From NCBI GenBank assembly GCA_024642005.1, contig JAHECA010000008.1:1-64000 (forward strand): a DNA stretch of 64,000 bases, read 5' to 3'. This stretch comes from Robiginitalea sp. (GTDB lineage Bacteria > Bacteroidota > Bacteroidia > Flavobacteriales > Flavobacteriaceae). A model generated the notes under the pieces. The model was not told where the DNA came from and ran no database searches. It saw only the letters and a list, made by a program, of their open reading frames with translations. This document shows, one piece after another, positions 27,938 through 36,086 of this stretch (the first letter of the stretch is position 1; every line of letters starts with the position of its first letter). Position numbers and translations under genes: made by a program.

Positions 27938-28591
27938 TCATTCCAAAATTAATTCCTGCAGAAGTTCGTGCCCGCCCTGGTAATAGCTCCAGTGCAGGCG
28001 CTCTCCGAAGACCTCACGGGCGTGTTGCTCCTGTTTGTGCCTGTCCCATCGTTCGAGATACGGGTCGCTGTTCCCGTAGCGCATCTCGACGGTTGCCCCG
28101 GGCCCCAGATGGTCGAAAGACTCCGGGCCGAGCTCGTCGGGCAGCTTCCCGGCATAGAGCACCATTCGGTCGCAGGCGATACGGCTGTTGGCCACCCAGC
28201 GCGTGAGCACCGAAACACCTTGCGAATAGCCGAATAAAACGAGCCTGGGAGCCGCCTTTAGATTTTCGGCTTCCCAGAGGCGATCGAGGAAGCCCAGCAG
28301 GTTTTCCATGTTGCGCCGGGTCTGCTCGCGGGTGAGCCAGCTCGCCCCCACATGGGTATAACTGTCGTTCAGGTAGTACAGGGACGGGGCCTGGGGTGCC
28401 ACCACGTAATTCCGCACCGGGTCGAGGTGCGAAAAATGCCTCAGGAAGTACCGGGAGAGGTAGCCAATACCGTGGAATACAACCCAGACGGTTTGTGTGT
28501 GTTGGGTGCGCTCGAACAGGCTGCTGTAGGAGCAGGTGAACGGGCTGGTGAGCAAATGCTCTGTCGGGTTTCCTGGCGGTAGATCGGACAT
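27938..28591 (-). CDS. Alpha/beta hydrolase, phospholipase/carboxylesterase type
   Basis: 217 residues. Visible are the oxyanion-hole F-H-G-I-G near 40, the nucleophile elbow G-Y-S-Q-G near 124, and the later acid (G-N-S-D-P, near 177) and histidine (G-G-H-E-L, near 207), so the triad is complete. It resembles bacterial esterases of the phospholipase/carboxylesterase branch; no signal peptide, so cytoplasmic. It is divergent from menI, with 43 bases between the starts. Confidence 0.78.
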   Translation of the reverse strand: MSDLPPGNPTEHLLTSPFTCSYSSLFERTQHTQTVWVVFHGIGYLSRYFLRHFSHLDPVRNYVVAPQAPSLYYLNDSYTHVGASWLTREQTRRNMENLLGFLDRLWEAENLKAAPRLVLFGYSQGVSVLTRWVANSRIACDRMVLYAGKLPDELGPESFDHLGPGATVEMRYGNSDPYLERWDRHKQEQHAREVFGERLHWSYYQGGHELLQELILE

Positions 28592-28634
28592 ATGTTACTT
28601 GCGGAATGATTACCTTTACAAAAATGACAAATGG

Positions 28635-29060
28635 ATGGACGAATACAAAGAAAAAATCCTGCAGGTTTGTAACGGCATCACGCAGAATACCCTTATGCAA
28701 ACCCTGGATATCGAATATACAGACGTAGGGGAAAATTTTCTGGAGGCGCGCATGCCGGTCAATGCCCGGGTACACCAGCCCGATGGCATCCTTCACGGCG
28801 GGGCAACCATGGCCCTGGCCGAAAGTGTGGCCAGCGCGGCATCCTACATCTTTGTGGACGCCCAGAAATTCGTGGTGCGCGGCATCGAGATTTCGGCCAA
28901 CCATGTCAGGAGTATTTCGGAGGGTTACGTATATGCCCGGGCCTCCATGCTCCACAAGGGGCGCACTACCCAGCTCTGGGAAATACGTGTGTCTGATGCA
29001 TCGGGCCAATTGATCTCCCATTGTAAACTCACTACTCTTGCCCTTCCCAAAACCGATTGA
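28635..29060 (+). CDS. menI: Hotdog-fold thioesterase, probable DHNA-CoA thioesterase
   Basis: 141 residues. The PaaI/YdiI-type active-site block G-I-L-H-G-G-A-T-M-A-L-A-E-S is at about 54-67, with the Glu expected as catalyst in MenI. The ATG at 28635 is chosen since the family begins close to it; the open frame extends back into the divergent gene. It overlaps the next gene, menF, by 23 bases, which supports the role of releasing 1,4-dihydroxy-2-naphthoate from its CoA ester in menaquinone synthesis. A general thioesterase remains possible. Confidence 0.78.
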   Translation: MDEYKEKILQVCNGITQNTLMQTLDIEYTDVGENFLEARMPVNARVHQPDGILHGGATMALAESVASAASYIFVDAQKFVVRGIEISANHVRSISEGYVYARASMLHKGRTTQLWEIRVSDASGQLISHCKLTTLALPKTD

Positions 29061-30114
29061 ATTCGGCGCCCTGTTCGAAATTCTTGAAGCCCATTTCCGG
29101 AACCAGCTCCCATTTGCGGCGTACCGGAAACCGGGTAACGGGATGGTACAGGCCGTGTTGCAGACCGATCGGAGGCTGGTTGCACCCCGCGAATGGGGCG
29201 AACCGGGTTTCGTGATGGCCCCTTACGAATCGGGGGCCTGGCCGGCGGTACAACTGCAGCCTGACCAGTTGCTCCAGGGCAGGACCACACCTGCTGTTGC
29301 TGCAGGGCGGGAAGCATGCCCGCCTGAAGCCCCGGAAGAACGGGAAGCCCATCTGAAGCGGGTTTCGGACGCCCTGGAGGCTATCCGGCAAGGCAAGTTG
29401 GAGAAGGTCGTGCTGGCGCGGGCAGTCCCCGTCTCACTCAAAACGCATCCCTTCAGGATTTTTGAGCGGCTGCTCGCCTACTATCCAGAGGCATTCTGTT
29501 ATGTATGGTTCCACCCGGCCACCGGACTATGGATGGGGGCGACACCCGAATTGTTGCTCGCCTCTTCCCGGGGGGAGGCGCAGACCATATCCCTGGCAGG
29601 TACACTGCCTGCTGCGGGCGACGAGCCCCCGGCCTGGGGCGCCAAGGAACGGCACGAACAGCAGGTGGTTACCGACTACATCTGCTCCCGCCTTTCCGAG
29701 CAGGGCATGCTGCCCGAAGTTGGGGCCACCCAGCCCGTGCGGGCCGGGTCGCTCTGGCACCTGCGAACCCCCATAACCGTAAAGGCTTCGGCAGGGCATC
29801 TGGGACAATTGCTGGGGGCGCTGCACCCGACCCCGGCTGTGTGTGGCATCCCACTCGGTGCAGCGCGACAGTTCATTCAAAAGCACGAAGGCTTCGACAG
29901 GGCGTACTATACCGGATTTTTAGGCCCTTCCGGCCTGGAAATGCCCGGGCAGGCCGAGTTTTATGTAAACCTGCGGTGTATGCAGATAGGAGAGGGGAGG
30001 GCCGCCCTTTTCGTGGGAGGCGGCATTACCGGGGGGTCAGACCCTGCCCGGGAATGGGAAGAGACCCGGCAAAAATGCGGTACGGTTTGGGCAGCGGTAA
30101 AGAATTCGGGCTGA
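29038..30114 (+). CDS. menF: Isochorismate synthase
   Basis: 358 residues from a TTG codon that lies inside the end of menI. No better start is seen; the family alignment begins at about IEFGALFEIL. The chorismate-binding fold is evident: a K-L-E-K-V-V-L-A-R-A segment near 125, the G-A-T-P-E-L-L block near 172, H-P-T-P-A-V-C-G near 265 and the metal-binding Y-V-N-L-R-C-M then G-G-G-I-T-G-G-S near the end. It converts chorismate to isochorismate, the committed step to menaquinone (or catecholate siderophores; the neighbours favour menaquinone). Confidence 0.9.
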   Translation: MPFPKPIEFGALFEILEAHFRNQLPFAAYRKPGNGMVQAVLQTDRRLVAPREWGEPGFVMAPYESGAWPAVQLQPDQLLQGRTTPAVAAGREACPPEAPEEREAHLKRVSDALEAIRQGKLEKVVLARAVPVSLKTHPFRIFERLLAYYPEAFCYVWFHPATGLWMGATPELLLASSRGEAQTISLAGTLPAAGDEPPAWGAKERHEQQVVTDYICSRLSEQGMLPEVGATQPVRAGSLWHLRTPITVKASAGHLGQLLGALHPTPAVCGIPLGAARQFIQKHEGFDRAYYTGFLGPSGLEMPGQAEFYVNLRCMQIGEGRAALFVGGGITGGSDPAREWEETRQKCGTVWAAVKNSG

Positions 30115-30157
30115 GCGTATGGAAAGCACCGGGGCCCTTCGTATTTTTGCCCCGGAT

Positions 30158-31915
30158 ATGAAATATACAAACATACCCCTGGCCCATACGGTTGTGGCGC
30201 TCTGCAAGCTCCATGGGATTCGCCAGGTGGTCATTTCCCCCGGCTCCCGCAACGCCCCCCTGATCAACGGCTTCGCAGGAGACCCTTTTTTCGAATGCTT
30301 CAGCGTGGTAGACGAGCGCAGCGCCGGCTTTTTTGCCCTGGGGCTCAGCCAGCAAAGCGGGGAGCCAACAGCCCTGGTTTGCACCTCTGGCAGCGCCGTG
30401 CTGAATTATTACCCGGCAGTGGCCGAAGCGTACTACAGCCGTATCCCGCTGTTGGTGCTCACTGCTGACCGCCCGCCTTATAAGGTCGATATCGGCGATG
30501 GTCAGACCATCTGGCAGGAAGGTGTATACGGCAAGCACATCGGCTTCGCCGGTAACCTGCAGCAAGACCTGACCCATGCAACGGCTAAAATCCGCTGGCT
30601 CCCGGGAGTACCAGTGCCGTCAGGCGACCTGCTAAAAACCCGGCAGGCTGAACGACAGGGGCAGAATGAAAGCCTGATCAGCCAGGCCATTCGGGCCGCC
30701 CGTACCACTCGGTTGCCGGTGCACCTGAACATTCCCCTCGAAGAACCGCTGTACGGGGTGCAGGAAACACCCCCTGTGACTGTTGAAGCTGTGAACCCTG
30801 ACGCGGCAGCCCCTACGCCTGAGGTACCGGAAATTTTGGTTTCCCATTGGGAACAGGCCGGTCGCAAAATGGTGCTCGTGGGAAGCATGGCCCCAAACGC
30901 CATACCCGAGAAGTGGCTAAACCGCCTTGCTGCCGACCCGACTGTACTGGTGTTTACCGAGACGACCTCCAACCTGCATCACCCGCATTTTTTTCCGAGC
31001 ATCGACAGCCTTATCGCCCCACTGGAACGAAGCGGGGATTCGGAAGCAACATTCGAAGCCTTGCGGCCCGACCTCTTGCTGACTTTCGGCGGCATGGTGG
31101 TATCCAAAAAAGTCAAACAATTCCTGAGGCGCTTCCCGCCTAAAGCCCACTGGCATGCCGATCCGCACCATGCCTATGACACCTATTTCTGCCTGGGGAG
31201 GCATATCCGCCAGACCCCGGCCGTTTTGCTGTCTGGGCTGCTTGCCGGGGAGGCAGGGCAAAAGAAATCAGGCTACCGCCCGCATTGGGCCGGGGTCTGG
31301 AACCGCTGCCAGGAGCGCCGCAACAGCTACCTGGAGGCAATCCCCTTCTCTGATTTCAAGGCCTTCCATCAAATCATGGAGGCCATCCCGCCCTTGTACC
31401 TGGTACAGCTGGCCAACAGCTCCACGGTGCGCTATGCCCAGCTTTTTGAAATGCGGCCCGAAAACCCGGTTTTCTGCAACCGGGGCACTTCCGGCATCGA
31501 AGGCGGTACCTCTACGGCCGTCGGGGCGGCCTGGCGGCATGCAGCCCCCACCCTGCTCATTAGCGGCGACCTGGGCTTTATGTACGATGCCAACGGACTA
31601 TGGAACCGGTACCTGAGGCCCGATTTCCGGATTATTGTAATCCACAACCAGGGAGGCGGCATATTCAGGATCTTGCCGGGGCACGAAGAAGGCCCCGCCT
31701 TTGAAACCTTTTTCGAAACGGTTCACGATCATTCCCTGCAGCCCCTTTGCGACCTGCACGGGTTAACCTACAGCCGTGTGGAGTCGGAGCAGGGCCTGCA
31801 AGATGCGCTCGCCAATTTCTTTGAGCCCTCAGGCCGTCCGGCGCTGCTAGAAGTGCGGACACCCAGGGAGCTCAACAACAAAATTTTGCTCGATTACTTC
31901 GAATACCTAACTTAG
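30158..31915 (+). CDS. menD: SEPHCHC synthase (MenD), thiamine diphosphate enzyme
   Basis: 585 residues from the ATG of MKYTNIPLAHTV, where MenD proteins begin; an ATG at 30119 would add 13 residues. The N-terminal block V-I-S-P-G-S-R-N-A-P-L at 25-35 binds substrate, E-E-like chemistry lies in the S-G-S-A-V-L-N-Y region, and the ThDP motif G-D-L-G-F-M-Y-D-x-N near 470 starts with the expected G-D. It joins isochorismate with 2-oxoglutarate. A TATTTTTG sequence (30142-30149) just before the ATG could be an internal promoter. Confidence 0.95.
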   Translation: MKYTNIPLAHTVVALCKLHGIRQVVISPGSRNAPLINGFAGDPFFECFSVVDERSAGFFALGLSQQSGEPTALVCTSGSAVLNYYPAVAEAYYSRIPLLVLTADRPPYKVDIGDGQTIWQEGVYGKHIGFAGNLQQDLTHATAKIRWLPGVPVPSGDLLKTRQAERQGQNESLISQAIRAARTTRLPVHLNIPLEEPLYGVQETPPVTVEAVNPDAAAPTPEVPEILVSHWEQAGRKMVLVGSMAPNAIPEKWLNRLAADPTVLVFTETTSNLHHPHFFPSIDSLIAPLERSGDSEATFEALRPDLLLTFGGMVVSKKVKQFLRRFPPKAHWHADPHHAYDTYFCLGRHIRQTPAVLLSGLLAGEAGQKKSGYRPHWAGVWNRCQERRNSYLEAIPFSDFKAFHQIMEAIPPLYLVQLANSSTVRYAQLFEMRPENPVFCNRGTSGIEGGTSTAVGAAWRHAAPTLLISGDLGFMYDANGLWNRYLRPDFRIIVIHNQGGGIFRILPGHEEGPAFETFFETVHDHSLQPLCDLHGLTYSRVESEQGLQDALANFFEPSGRPALLEVRTPRELNNKILLDYFEYLT

Positions 31916-31953
31916 ATCGTTCCCCGCGCGTTCGCAAAAAAGCACCGATTTCA

Positions 31954-32298
31954 ATGGGAAGTAAAAAAGATGAATGGCTCGCGCTGTACGCGGCCGATAT
32001 CCGCAACAAATTCGGAGAGGAGCCCGACGGCGAATTCCTCCGGAAGGTAACCGAGGCGCTCGGCCCTGCCATCTACAACCGCGATGCGTGCAAGGTATCG
32101 GCTTCGTCTGATTCGGAACTTCAGACGGTCAAGACCAATTTCCTGCAAAAGAAGCTGGGCCTTGCAGACGGCCCGGAACTCATGGCGGCCATACAACAGG
32201 TTATGGCAGCCTACGGCAAGTCGGAGCGCAACAAGTACCGGGCGGTAATTTATTATATGCTGGCCAGGCACTTCGGGCTGGAATCCATCTATAACTAA
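31954..32298 (+). CDS. DUF2853 family protein
   Basis: 114 residues, all helical, no signal or membrane segment. The sequence pattern (K-D-E-W-L-A-L-Y-A-A-D-I ... N-K-Y-R-A-V-I-Y-Y-M-L-A) matches the DUF2853 family, often found beside men genes in flavobacteria. No function is known. It lies 38 bases after menD and 46 before the S1-domain gene, so it is part of the men transcript. Confidence 0.75.
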   Translation: MGSKKDEWLALYAADIRNKFGEEPDGEFLRKVTEALGPAIYNRDACKVSASSDSELQTVKTNFLQKKLGLADGPELMAAIQQVMAAYGKSERNKYRAVIYYMLARHFGLESIYN

Positions 32299-32344
32299 CA
32301 GCGCATAAGTCTCCAACCGGCCTTTTGTGCCTTTGATTCAAACT

Positions 32345-33223
32345 ATGATTGAACTCGGGAATTACAATACCCTCATCATTAAGAGGAGTTCGCCATACGG
32401 CCTGTTCCTGGGCGACGACGACGTCGATGATTTGTTGCTGCCCAATAAATACGTCCCCGAAGAAGCAAAGATTGGCGAGACCATCCGCGTATTCTGTTAC
32501 CTCGACCACGAAGAGCGCCCGGTGGCCACCACCCTGGAACCCACAGTTACCCGCAACCGCTACGCTGCCCTGCAGGTCGCTGAGGTGAACCAATTCGGGG
32601 CCTTTATGGACTGGGGGCTTGAAAAGCACCTGCTGGTTCCATTCCGGGAGCAGCCGGCACGCATGGAAAAGGGCCGGCGCTATGTGGTGTACTGCTACCT
32701 CGACCCCAAGTCGTTCCGCCTGGTGGGCTCGGCCCGCCTCGACCGCTTTTTCGAAACCGACACCGCTTCGCTTAAACCCGGGCAGGAACTCGAGTTGCTG
32801 TTTTACCGACCGACCGATTTGGGATGGGAAGTTGTGGCCGACCAGCAATATAAAGGCCTGGTATTCCACGACCAGATTCACAGGCAGATTGAGGTTGGAG
32901 ATGTCTTTAAGGGCTACCTCAAGAGCCGGCGGCCCGACGGCAAGCTTGACCTGGTGCTGGAGCCCCCGGGCCACGTGCGCCTCGAACCCGCTGCGGAGCG
33001 CATCTACCTGGCACTCGAACAGGCCGGTGGCATGCTCCCGCTGCACGACAAATCGAGCCCCGAAGCCATTCGCGACAAGCTTGGGATGAGCAAAAAGCTC
33101 TTTAAAAACGGGGTGGGGGTGCTGTACCGCCAACGGCGAATTGTAACCACTCCCAACGGAATTTATCTGCCCGCCAAAGCGCCTGCCGGCACATCGGCCA
33201 GGCCGGGGCCGGAGAAGTCCTGA
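32345..33223 (+). CDS. S1-domain RNA-binding protein, CvfB/YitL family
   Basis: 292 residues from the ATG of MIELGNYNTLII. The CvfB layout is recognisable: an N-terminal S1-like domain (Y-G-L-F-L-G-D-D near 18-25), two central S1 domains (one with F-G-A-F-M-D-W-G near 90-98) and a C-terminal winged helix (L-G-M-S-K-K-L-F-K-N-G near 250). CvfB proteins bind RNA and affect virulence regulation in Staphylococcus; the role here is unknown. It is co-directional with the men genes. Confidence 0.82.
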   Translation: MIELGNYNTLIIKRSSPYGLFLGDDDVDDLLLPNKYVPEEAKIGETIRVFCYLDHEERPVATTLEPTVTRNRYAALQVAEVNQFGAFMDWGLEKHLLVPFREQPARMEKGRRYVVYCYLDPKSFRLVGSARLDRFFETDTASLKPGQELELLFYRPTDLGWEVVADQQYKGLVFHDQIHRQIEVGDVFKGYLKSRRPDGKLDLVLEPPGHVRLEPAAERIYLALEQAGGMLPLHDKSSPEAIRDKLGMSKKLFKNGVGVLYRQRRIVTTPNGIYLPAKAPAGTSARPGPEKS

Positions 33224-33249
33224 AAGGGATGTTTTTAAACTGTTTTTCC

Positions 33250-33281
33250 TTTGCCGAATAGGGGCATTTTGGTTACATTTA
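33250..33281 (+). promoter_or_regulatory. Promoter of the SPOR-like protein gene
   Basis: TTTG (33250-33253), a 20-base spacer and TACATTTA (33274-33281), one mismatch from TAnnTTTG, 32 bases before the ATG. Confidence 0.5.
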
Positions 33282-33313
33282 TCGGAATTTTCTAACAAAA
33301 CACCTCCCGGACC

Positions 33314-33913
33314 ATGCCTTTTATTGAAGAGAGCGACTTGCTGGAATTGCATAAGGATATCGACAAGGCACAGATCATTAACGAACGCCTTCTCGACCAG
33401 ATCAAATACAAGAACAAAGAATTAAGGCGCTCCCGCATTCAGCGGAATATCCTGGCCACGGTTACTGCCTTGTTTTTGATAGGGGCCCTGGCCATTGCCT
33501 CCTGGACTGTTGGGTTTACCTCCAGGCCCATTCCGAAAACGCACGACATGGTCAATTTTTCAATTGACAGCCTGGAAGTGGTCAAACAGCGCATGGACAA
33601 CCTCAGGCAGCAGAATGAGGAACTGAGTCTGGTCAAGGAATTTTACCTGGCGCGGCAGTTCCTGGAAAAGGATATCATCTATTCGGTGCAGATCAAAGCT
33701 TTTGTCGACAAAAACATGAATCTGGCTTCCGAGTCGCTTTCCAACACCCTGTTTGTTAAAGCCAACCCATTTTACGCCTATTCCCTGGGGAATTTCGAAA
33801 CCCTGGAGGAGGCTCAGAAATTCCGCCGCGAATTGGTTTCCATGGGCTTTTCAGACGCCTTCGTGGCTTCCTACCAGGATGGCAAACGCCTTAAAATAGA
33901 AGACTCCCAATAG
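33314..33913 (+). CDS. Single-pass membrane protein with SPOR-like C-terminal domain
   Basis: 199 residues. A coiled, charged N-terminal part (1-45) is followed by one membrane helix (about 47-69), a second coiled-coil stretch (85-120) and a C-terminal region of about 75 residues with the SPOR-like pattern Y-S-V-Q-I-K-A-F ... Y-S-L-G-N-F-E-T-L-E-E-A-Q-K-F-R-R-E-L. SPOR domains bind denuded peptidoglycan, so a cell-envelope role is inferred. It ends two bases before the menA start. Confidence 0.65.
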   Translation: MPFIEESDLLELHKDIDKAQIINERLLDQIKYKNKELRRSRIQRNILATVTALFLIGALAIASWTVGFTSRPIPKTHDMVNFSIDSLEVVKQRMDNLRQQNEELSLVKEFYLARQFLEKDIIYSVQIKAFVDKNMNLASESLSNTLFVKANPFYAYSLGNFETLEEAQKFRRELVSMGFSDAFVASYQDGKRLKIEDSQ

Positions 33914-33915
33914 AC

Positions 33916-34815
33916 TTGCAGCAATTCAAGGTCTGGTTACGGGCAGCCCGTCTGCGCACGCTGCCCCTTTCTGTATCGGGCATCCTGGCCGGAACCGCCC
34001 TTGCGGCCTCTTACGGGGTACGCGATGGCTGGTTGCTCCTGCTCACTCTCTGCACCACCTTGTCGTACCAGGTAACCTCCAATTTTGCCAATGACTACGG
34101 CGACGGGGTTAAAGGCACCGACAACGATCGGCGCATCGGGCCGCAAAGGGCCTTGCAGCAGGGAGCCCTGAGCGCTGTAGCCCTAAAAAACGGGATTGTA
34201 ATAGCTGCTGCGGTCAGCGCCCTTTTTACCCTGGCTACCCTCTTCCGGGCCTTCGGGCAGGAACACCTGGGGTACCTGGCGCTTTTTTGTTTGCTGGGGG
34301 CACTGTCGATCTGGGCGGCCATCCGGTATACGGTAGGGCAGGGGGCCTATGGCTACCGCGGGCTGGGCGACCTGTTCGTATTCCTGTTCTTCGGGCTGTT
34401 GAGCGTATTGGGCACCTTATTCCTGTATACCCGGCACGTTACCGCCGAGGCATTTTTGCCGGCCATTGCCATCGGGGCCCTTTCCACTGCAGTCCTGAAC
34501 CTGAATAACCTGCGCGACTGGGAATCGGATCAGGCGGCGGGCAAACGAACCCTGGTTGTACTGCTGGGGTACAGCCGCGGCCGGGCCTACCACAAGGCCT
34601 TATGCCTAGTGGCCATCCTGGCCATGGGCTGGTTCGTGTCCCTGCAGCCCGTTCCGGCCAAAGCGGCCTGGTGCCTGCTCCCCCTGGGCGTGGTGGGGTG
34701 GCACCTGTTCAGCCTGCGATTTCGGAAAGACCCTGCCCAGCTCGATCCCGAACTTAAGAAAATTGCCCTCAGCACCTTTTTCATGGCCCTGCTGCTCTAT
34801 CTGTCTGAATGGTAA
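33916..34815 (+). CDS. menA: 1,4-dihydroxy-2-naphthoate polyprenyltransferase
   Basis: 299 residues, UbiA-family integral membrane protein with about eight hydrophobic segments. The first Asp-rich prenyl-diphosphate motif is N-D-Y-G-D-G-V-K-G-T-D near 56-66 and the second is N-L-R-D-W-E-S-D near 197-204. It attaches the isoprenoid side chain to DHNA in the inner membrane. The start is a TTG; A-R-L-R-T-L-P-L-S shortly after it is the usual MenA N-terminal motif. Order in the cluster (menF, menD, menA) supports the assignment. Confidence 0.92.
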   Translation: MQQFKVWLRAARLRTLPLSVSGILAGTALAASYGVRDGWLLLLTLCTTLSYQVTSNFANDYGDGVKGTDNDRRIGPQRALQQGALSAVALKNGIVIAAAVSALFTLATLFRAFGQEHLGYLALFCLLGALSIWAAIRYTVGQGAYGYRGLGDLFVFLFFGLLSVLGTLFLYTRHVTAEAFLPAIAIGALSTAVLNLNNLRDWESDQAAGKRTLVVLLGYSRGRAYHKALCLVAILAMGWFVSLQPVPAKAAWCLLPLGVVGWHLFSLRFRKDPAQLDPELKKIALSTFFMALLLYLSEW

Positions 34816-34822
34816 AAATTTG

Positions 34823-34830
34823 TAAATTTG
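34823..34830 (+). promoter_or_regulatory. -7 element of the response-regulator gene
   Basis: TAAATTTG, an exact TAnnTTTG match, 30 bases before the TTG start. Unlike the three promoters downstream it has no CAACAAT element 36 bases upstream. Confidence 0.5.
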
Positions 34831-34860
34831 AAAGTGACAACTCACTAAACCTGCATCATT

Positions 34861-35616
34861 TTGGAAGAACCTATCAAAATACTCATCGTTGAAGACAACG
34901 TAATCATAGCAGACGACATGCAATCCATGCTGGAGGAGATCGGCTATGAGATCGTAGATAATGTAATTGTGTATGAGCAGGCCGTTGAAGTACTGCGCAA
35001 CCAGCAGGTAGACCTGGTGCTGATCGATATCATTCTGGCTTCCGACAAAACCGGGATCGATTTGGGCAAGCACATCAGGGACAACTACGACATCCCTTTT
35101 ATTTTCGTTACCTCCAACTCAGACCGGGCCACCGTGGAGAATGCCAAAACGGTCAAACCGAACGGGTATCTGGTAAAGCCCTTTGAGCAACAAGACCTGT
35201 ATACCTCCATAGAGATCGCCCTCTCCAATTTTACTCAAAGTAACCGGCCCAGCCGGCCCGATGAGCAGGATGACGGCGACGACGGCCTTGCTTCCAATTC
35301 CCTGCTGAAAGATTCCATCTTCGTCAAAAAGCAGCACCTCTATTATCGGATCCAGTTCGACGACATCCAGTTCATCAAGGCCGATAACGTTTACCTGGAA
35401 GTAAATACCAAAGACAAGAAGTTCCTGGTGCGCTCGCCCCTGAAAGACTATCTCGAGAAACTGCCCAAGAAAAAGTTCTTCCGGGCCCACAAGTCGTACA
35501 TCGTTAATGTAGATCACATCGATGCCATCAATTCCAAGGATATTCTGATCAACAACACCCTGATACCCATTTCAAAAGACTTCAAGGAATTCATTATATC
35601 GGCCATGAATTCCTGA
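34861..35616 (+). CDS. LytTR-family response regulator
   Basis: 251 residues, TTG start (EEPIKILIVEDN follows directly). Residues 1-120 form a complete receiver: the E-D-N acidic pocket at 10-12, the phosphoacceptor Asp in V-L-I-D-I-I near 57, T-S-N-S and the K of L-V-K-P-F. Residues about 155-250 are a LytTR DNA-binding domain (F-I-K-A-D-N-V-Y-L-E-V ... F-F-R-A-H-K-S-Y-I-V-N). The partner is very probably the histidine kinase that starts 567 bases downstream. The gap between them carries three promoters with LytTR-like direct-repeat sites and two short terminated transcripts; the regulator is the obvious candidate to bind there. Confidence 0.9.
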   Translation: MEEPIKILIVEDNVIIADDMQSMLEEIGYEIVDNVIVYEQAVEVLRNQQVDLVLIDIILASDKTGIDLGKHIRDNYDIPFIFVTSNSDRATVENAKTVKPNGYLVKPFEQQDLYTSIEIALSNFTQSNRPSRPDEQDDGDDGLASNSLLKDSIFVKKQHLYYRIQFDDIQFIKADNVYLEVNTKDKKFLVRSPLKDYLEKLPKKKFFRAHKSYIVNVDHIDAINSKDILINNTLIPISKDFKEFIISAMNS

Positions 35617-35649
35617 TTTGTTGTTGCCCGGTAACCCGGAATGCGACTT

Positions 35650-35714
35650 TCACAACACCCTGGGCCCCGCTCGCAACAATTTGTTGTGCGGGGCTCAGTG
35701 CTGCTCTATCTTAG
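35650..35714 (+). promoter_or_regulatory. Promoter P1 with paired LytTR-like sites
   Basis: TCACAACA at 35650-35657 and TCGCAACA at 35671-35678 are 21 bases apart (two helical turns). TTG at 35684-35686 is a -33 box, and TATCTTAG at 35707-35714 (one mismatch from TAnnTTTG) starts exactly 36 bases after the start of the proximal repeat. The segment 35635-35680 is a diverged copy of 35862-35907. P1 should start transcription near 35718. Confidence 0.6.
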
Positions 35715-35717
35715 CCA

Positions 35718-35797
35718 ACGGATTTAAGGATTAGTTTTTTCATTTTCATATAGTGTTCTCGTAAAAGAGTCTTACCCCGACGGGTAGGGCTCTTTTT
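35718..35797 (+). ncRNA. Candidate small RNA 1 (about 80 nt)
   Basis: The interval starts at the site predicted from P1 and ends at an intrinsic terminator. It holds no plausible ORF: the only start-like codons lead to stops within a few codons. The 5' half is U-rich and unstructured (around 35731-35755), followed by the terminator hairpin whose arm and loop read CUUACCCCGAC. The 5' end is inferred from the -7 box, not observed. A riboregulator or an attenuated leader are the main readings; it does not run into a gene, since a strong terminator and a second promoter follow. Confidence 0.5.
35766..35797 (+). terminator. Intrinsic terminator of small RNA 1
   Basis: Twelve-pair stem (35766-35777 with 35782-35793, two G-U pairs), CGAC loop, extended by A-T pairs and followed by five T residues. 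Confidence 0.75.
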
Positions 35798-35861
35798 CAT
35801 TGGGTATTGCGGGAAATGATCTGCTTTTGTAGTTATTTCCGTGAACAAAAAAGGTAAACTT

Positions 35862-35907
35862 CCCGAAATGCGGTTTTCACAACAACCCTGGGCCGGTTCA
35901 CAACAAT
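35862..35907 (+). repeat. Diverged duplicate of 35635-35680
   Basis: The first 23 bases of each copy differ at three positions (CCCGRAATGCGRYTTTCACAACA); CCCTGGGCC and the second CAACAAT also match. Functional positions in the two copies are all 227 bases apart, so the promoter block was duplicated as a unit. Confidence 0.7.
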
Positions 35908-35941
35908 ATTGGCCCGGCATTGAATTCCTCGCCTATTTTTG
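35877..35941 (+). promoter_or_regulatory. Promoter P2 with paired LytTR-like sites
   Basis: TCACAACA at 35877-35884 and again at 35898-35905, 21 bases apart; TTG at 35909-35911; TATTTTTG, an exact -7 match, at 35934-35941. The -7 box again starts 36 bases after the start of the proximal repeat, as in P1 and P3. Predicted transcription start is near 35945. Confidence 0.65.
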
Positions 35942-35944
35942 AAC

Positions 35945-36017
35945 CAATTAACTGTAAGAACGCCCCAAATCTTACCGTTTGATCACCAGGCTGTGCTCAC
36001 GCACAGCCTTTTTTTTT
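35945..36017 (+). ncRNA. Candidate small RNA 2 (about 73 nt)
   Basis: Runs from the start predicted from P2 to a strong terminator. It has no start codon with a usable frame. Two hairpins are seen: GTAAGA (35954-35959) with TCTTAC (35970-35975) enclosing a ten-base loop with CCCC, and the terminator. CUUACC occurs in both candidate RNAs. The exposed C-rich loop would suit pairing with G-rich targets, which is inference. The 5' end is estimated from the -7 box. Confidence 0.55.
35988..36017 (+). terminator. Intrinsic terminator of small RNA 2
   Basis: GGCTGTGC (35989-35996), TCAC loop, GCACAGCC (36001-36008) and nine T residues. Confidence 0.9.
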
Positions 36018-36086
36018 GCCGTGCCGACCGACCCCACCCGCAACTGAAGGCCAGACCCGGCAGGCAGACCACAGAAAGGCGTTGCT

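Noticed and set aside
32201-33352. Antisense frame of 383 codons over the DUF2853 and CvfB genes
   Set aside because: Both plus-strand genes are well supported, and the antisense product has no recognisable domain.
35798-35861. Possible small gene between the two small RNAs
   Set aside because: No frame of useful length with a start, and no promoter of its own; treated as spacer.
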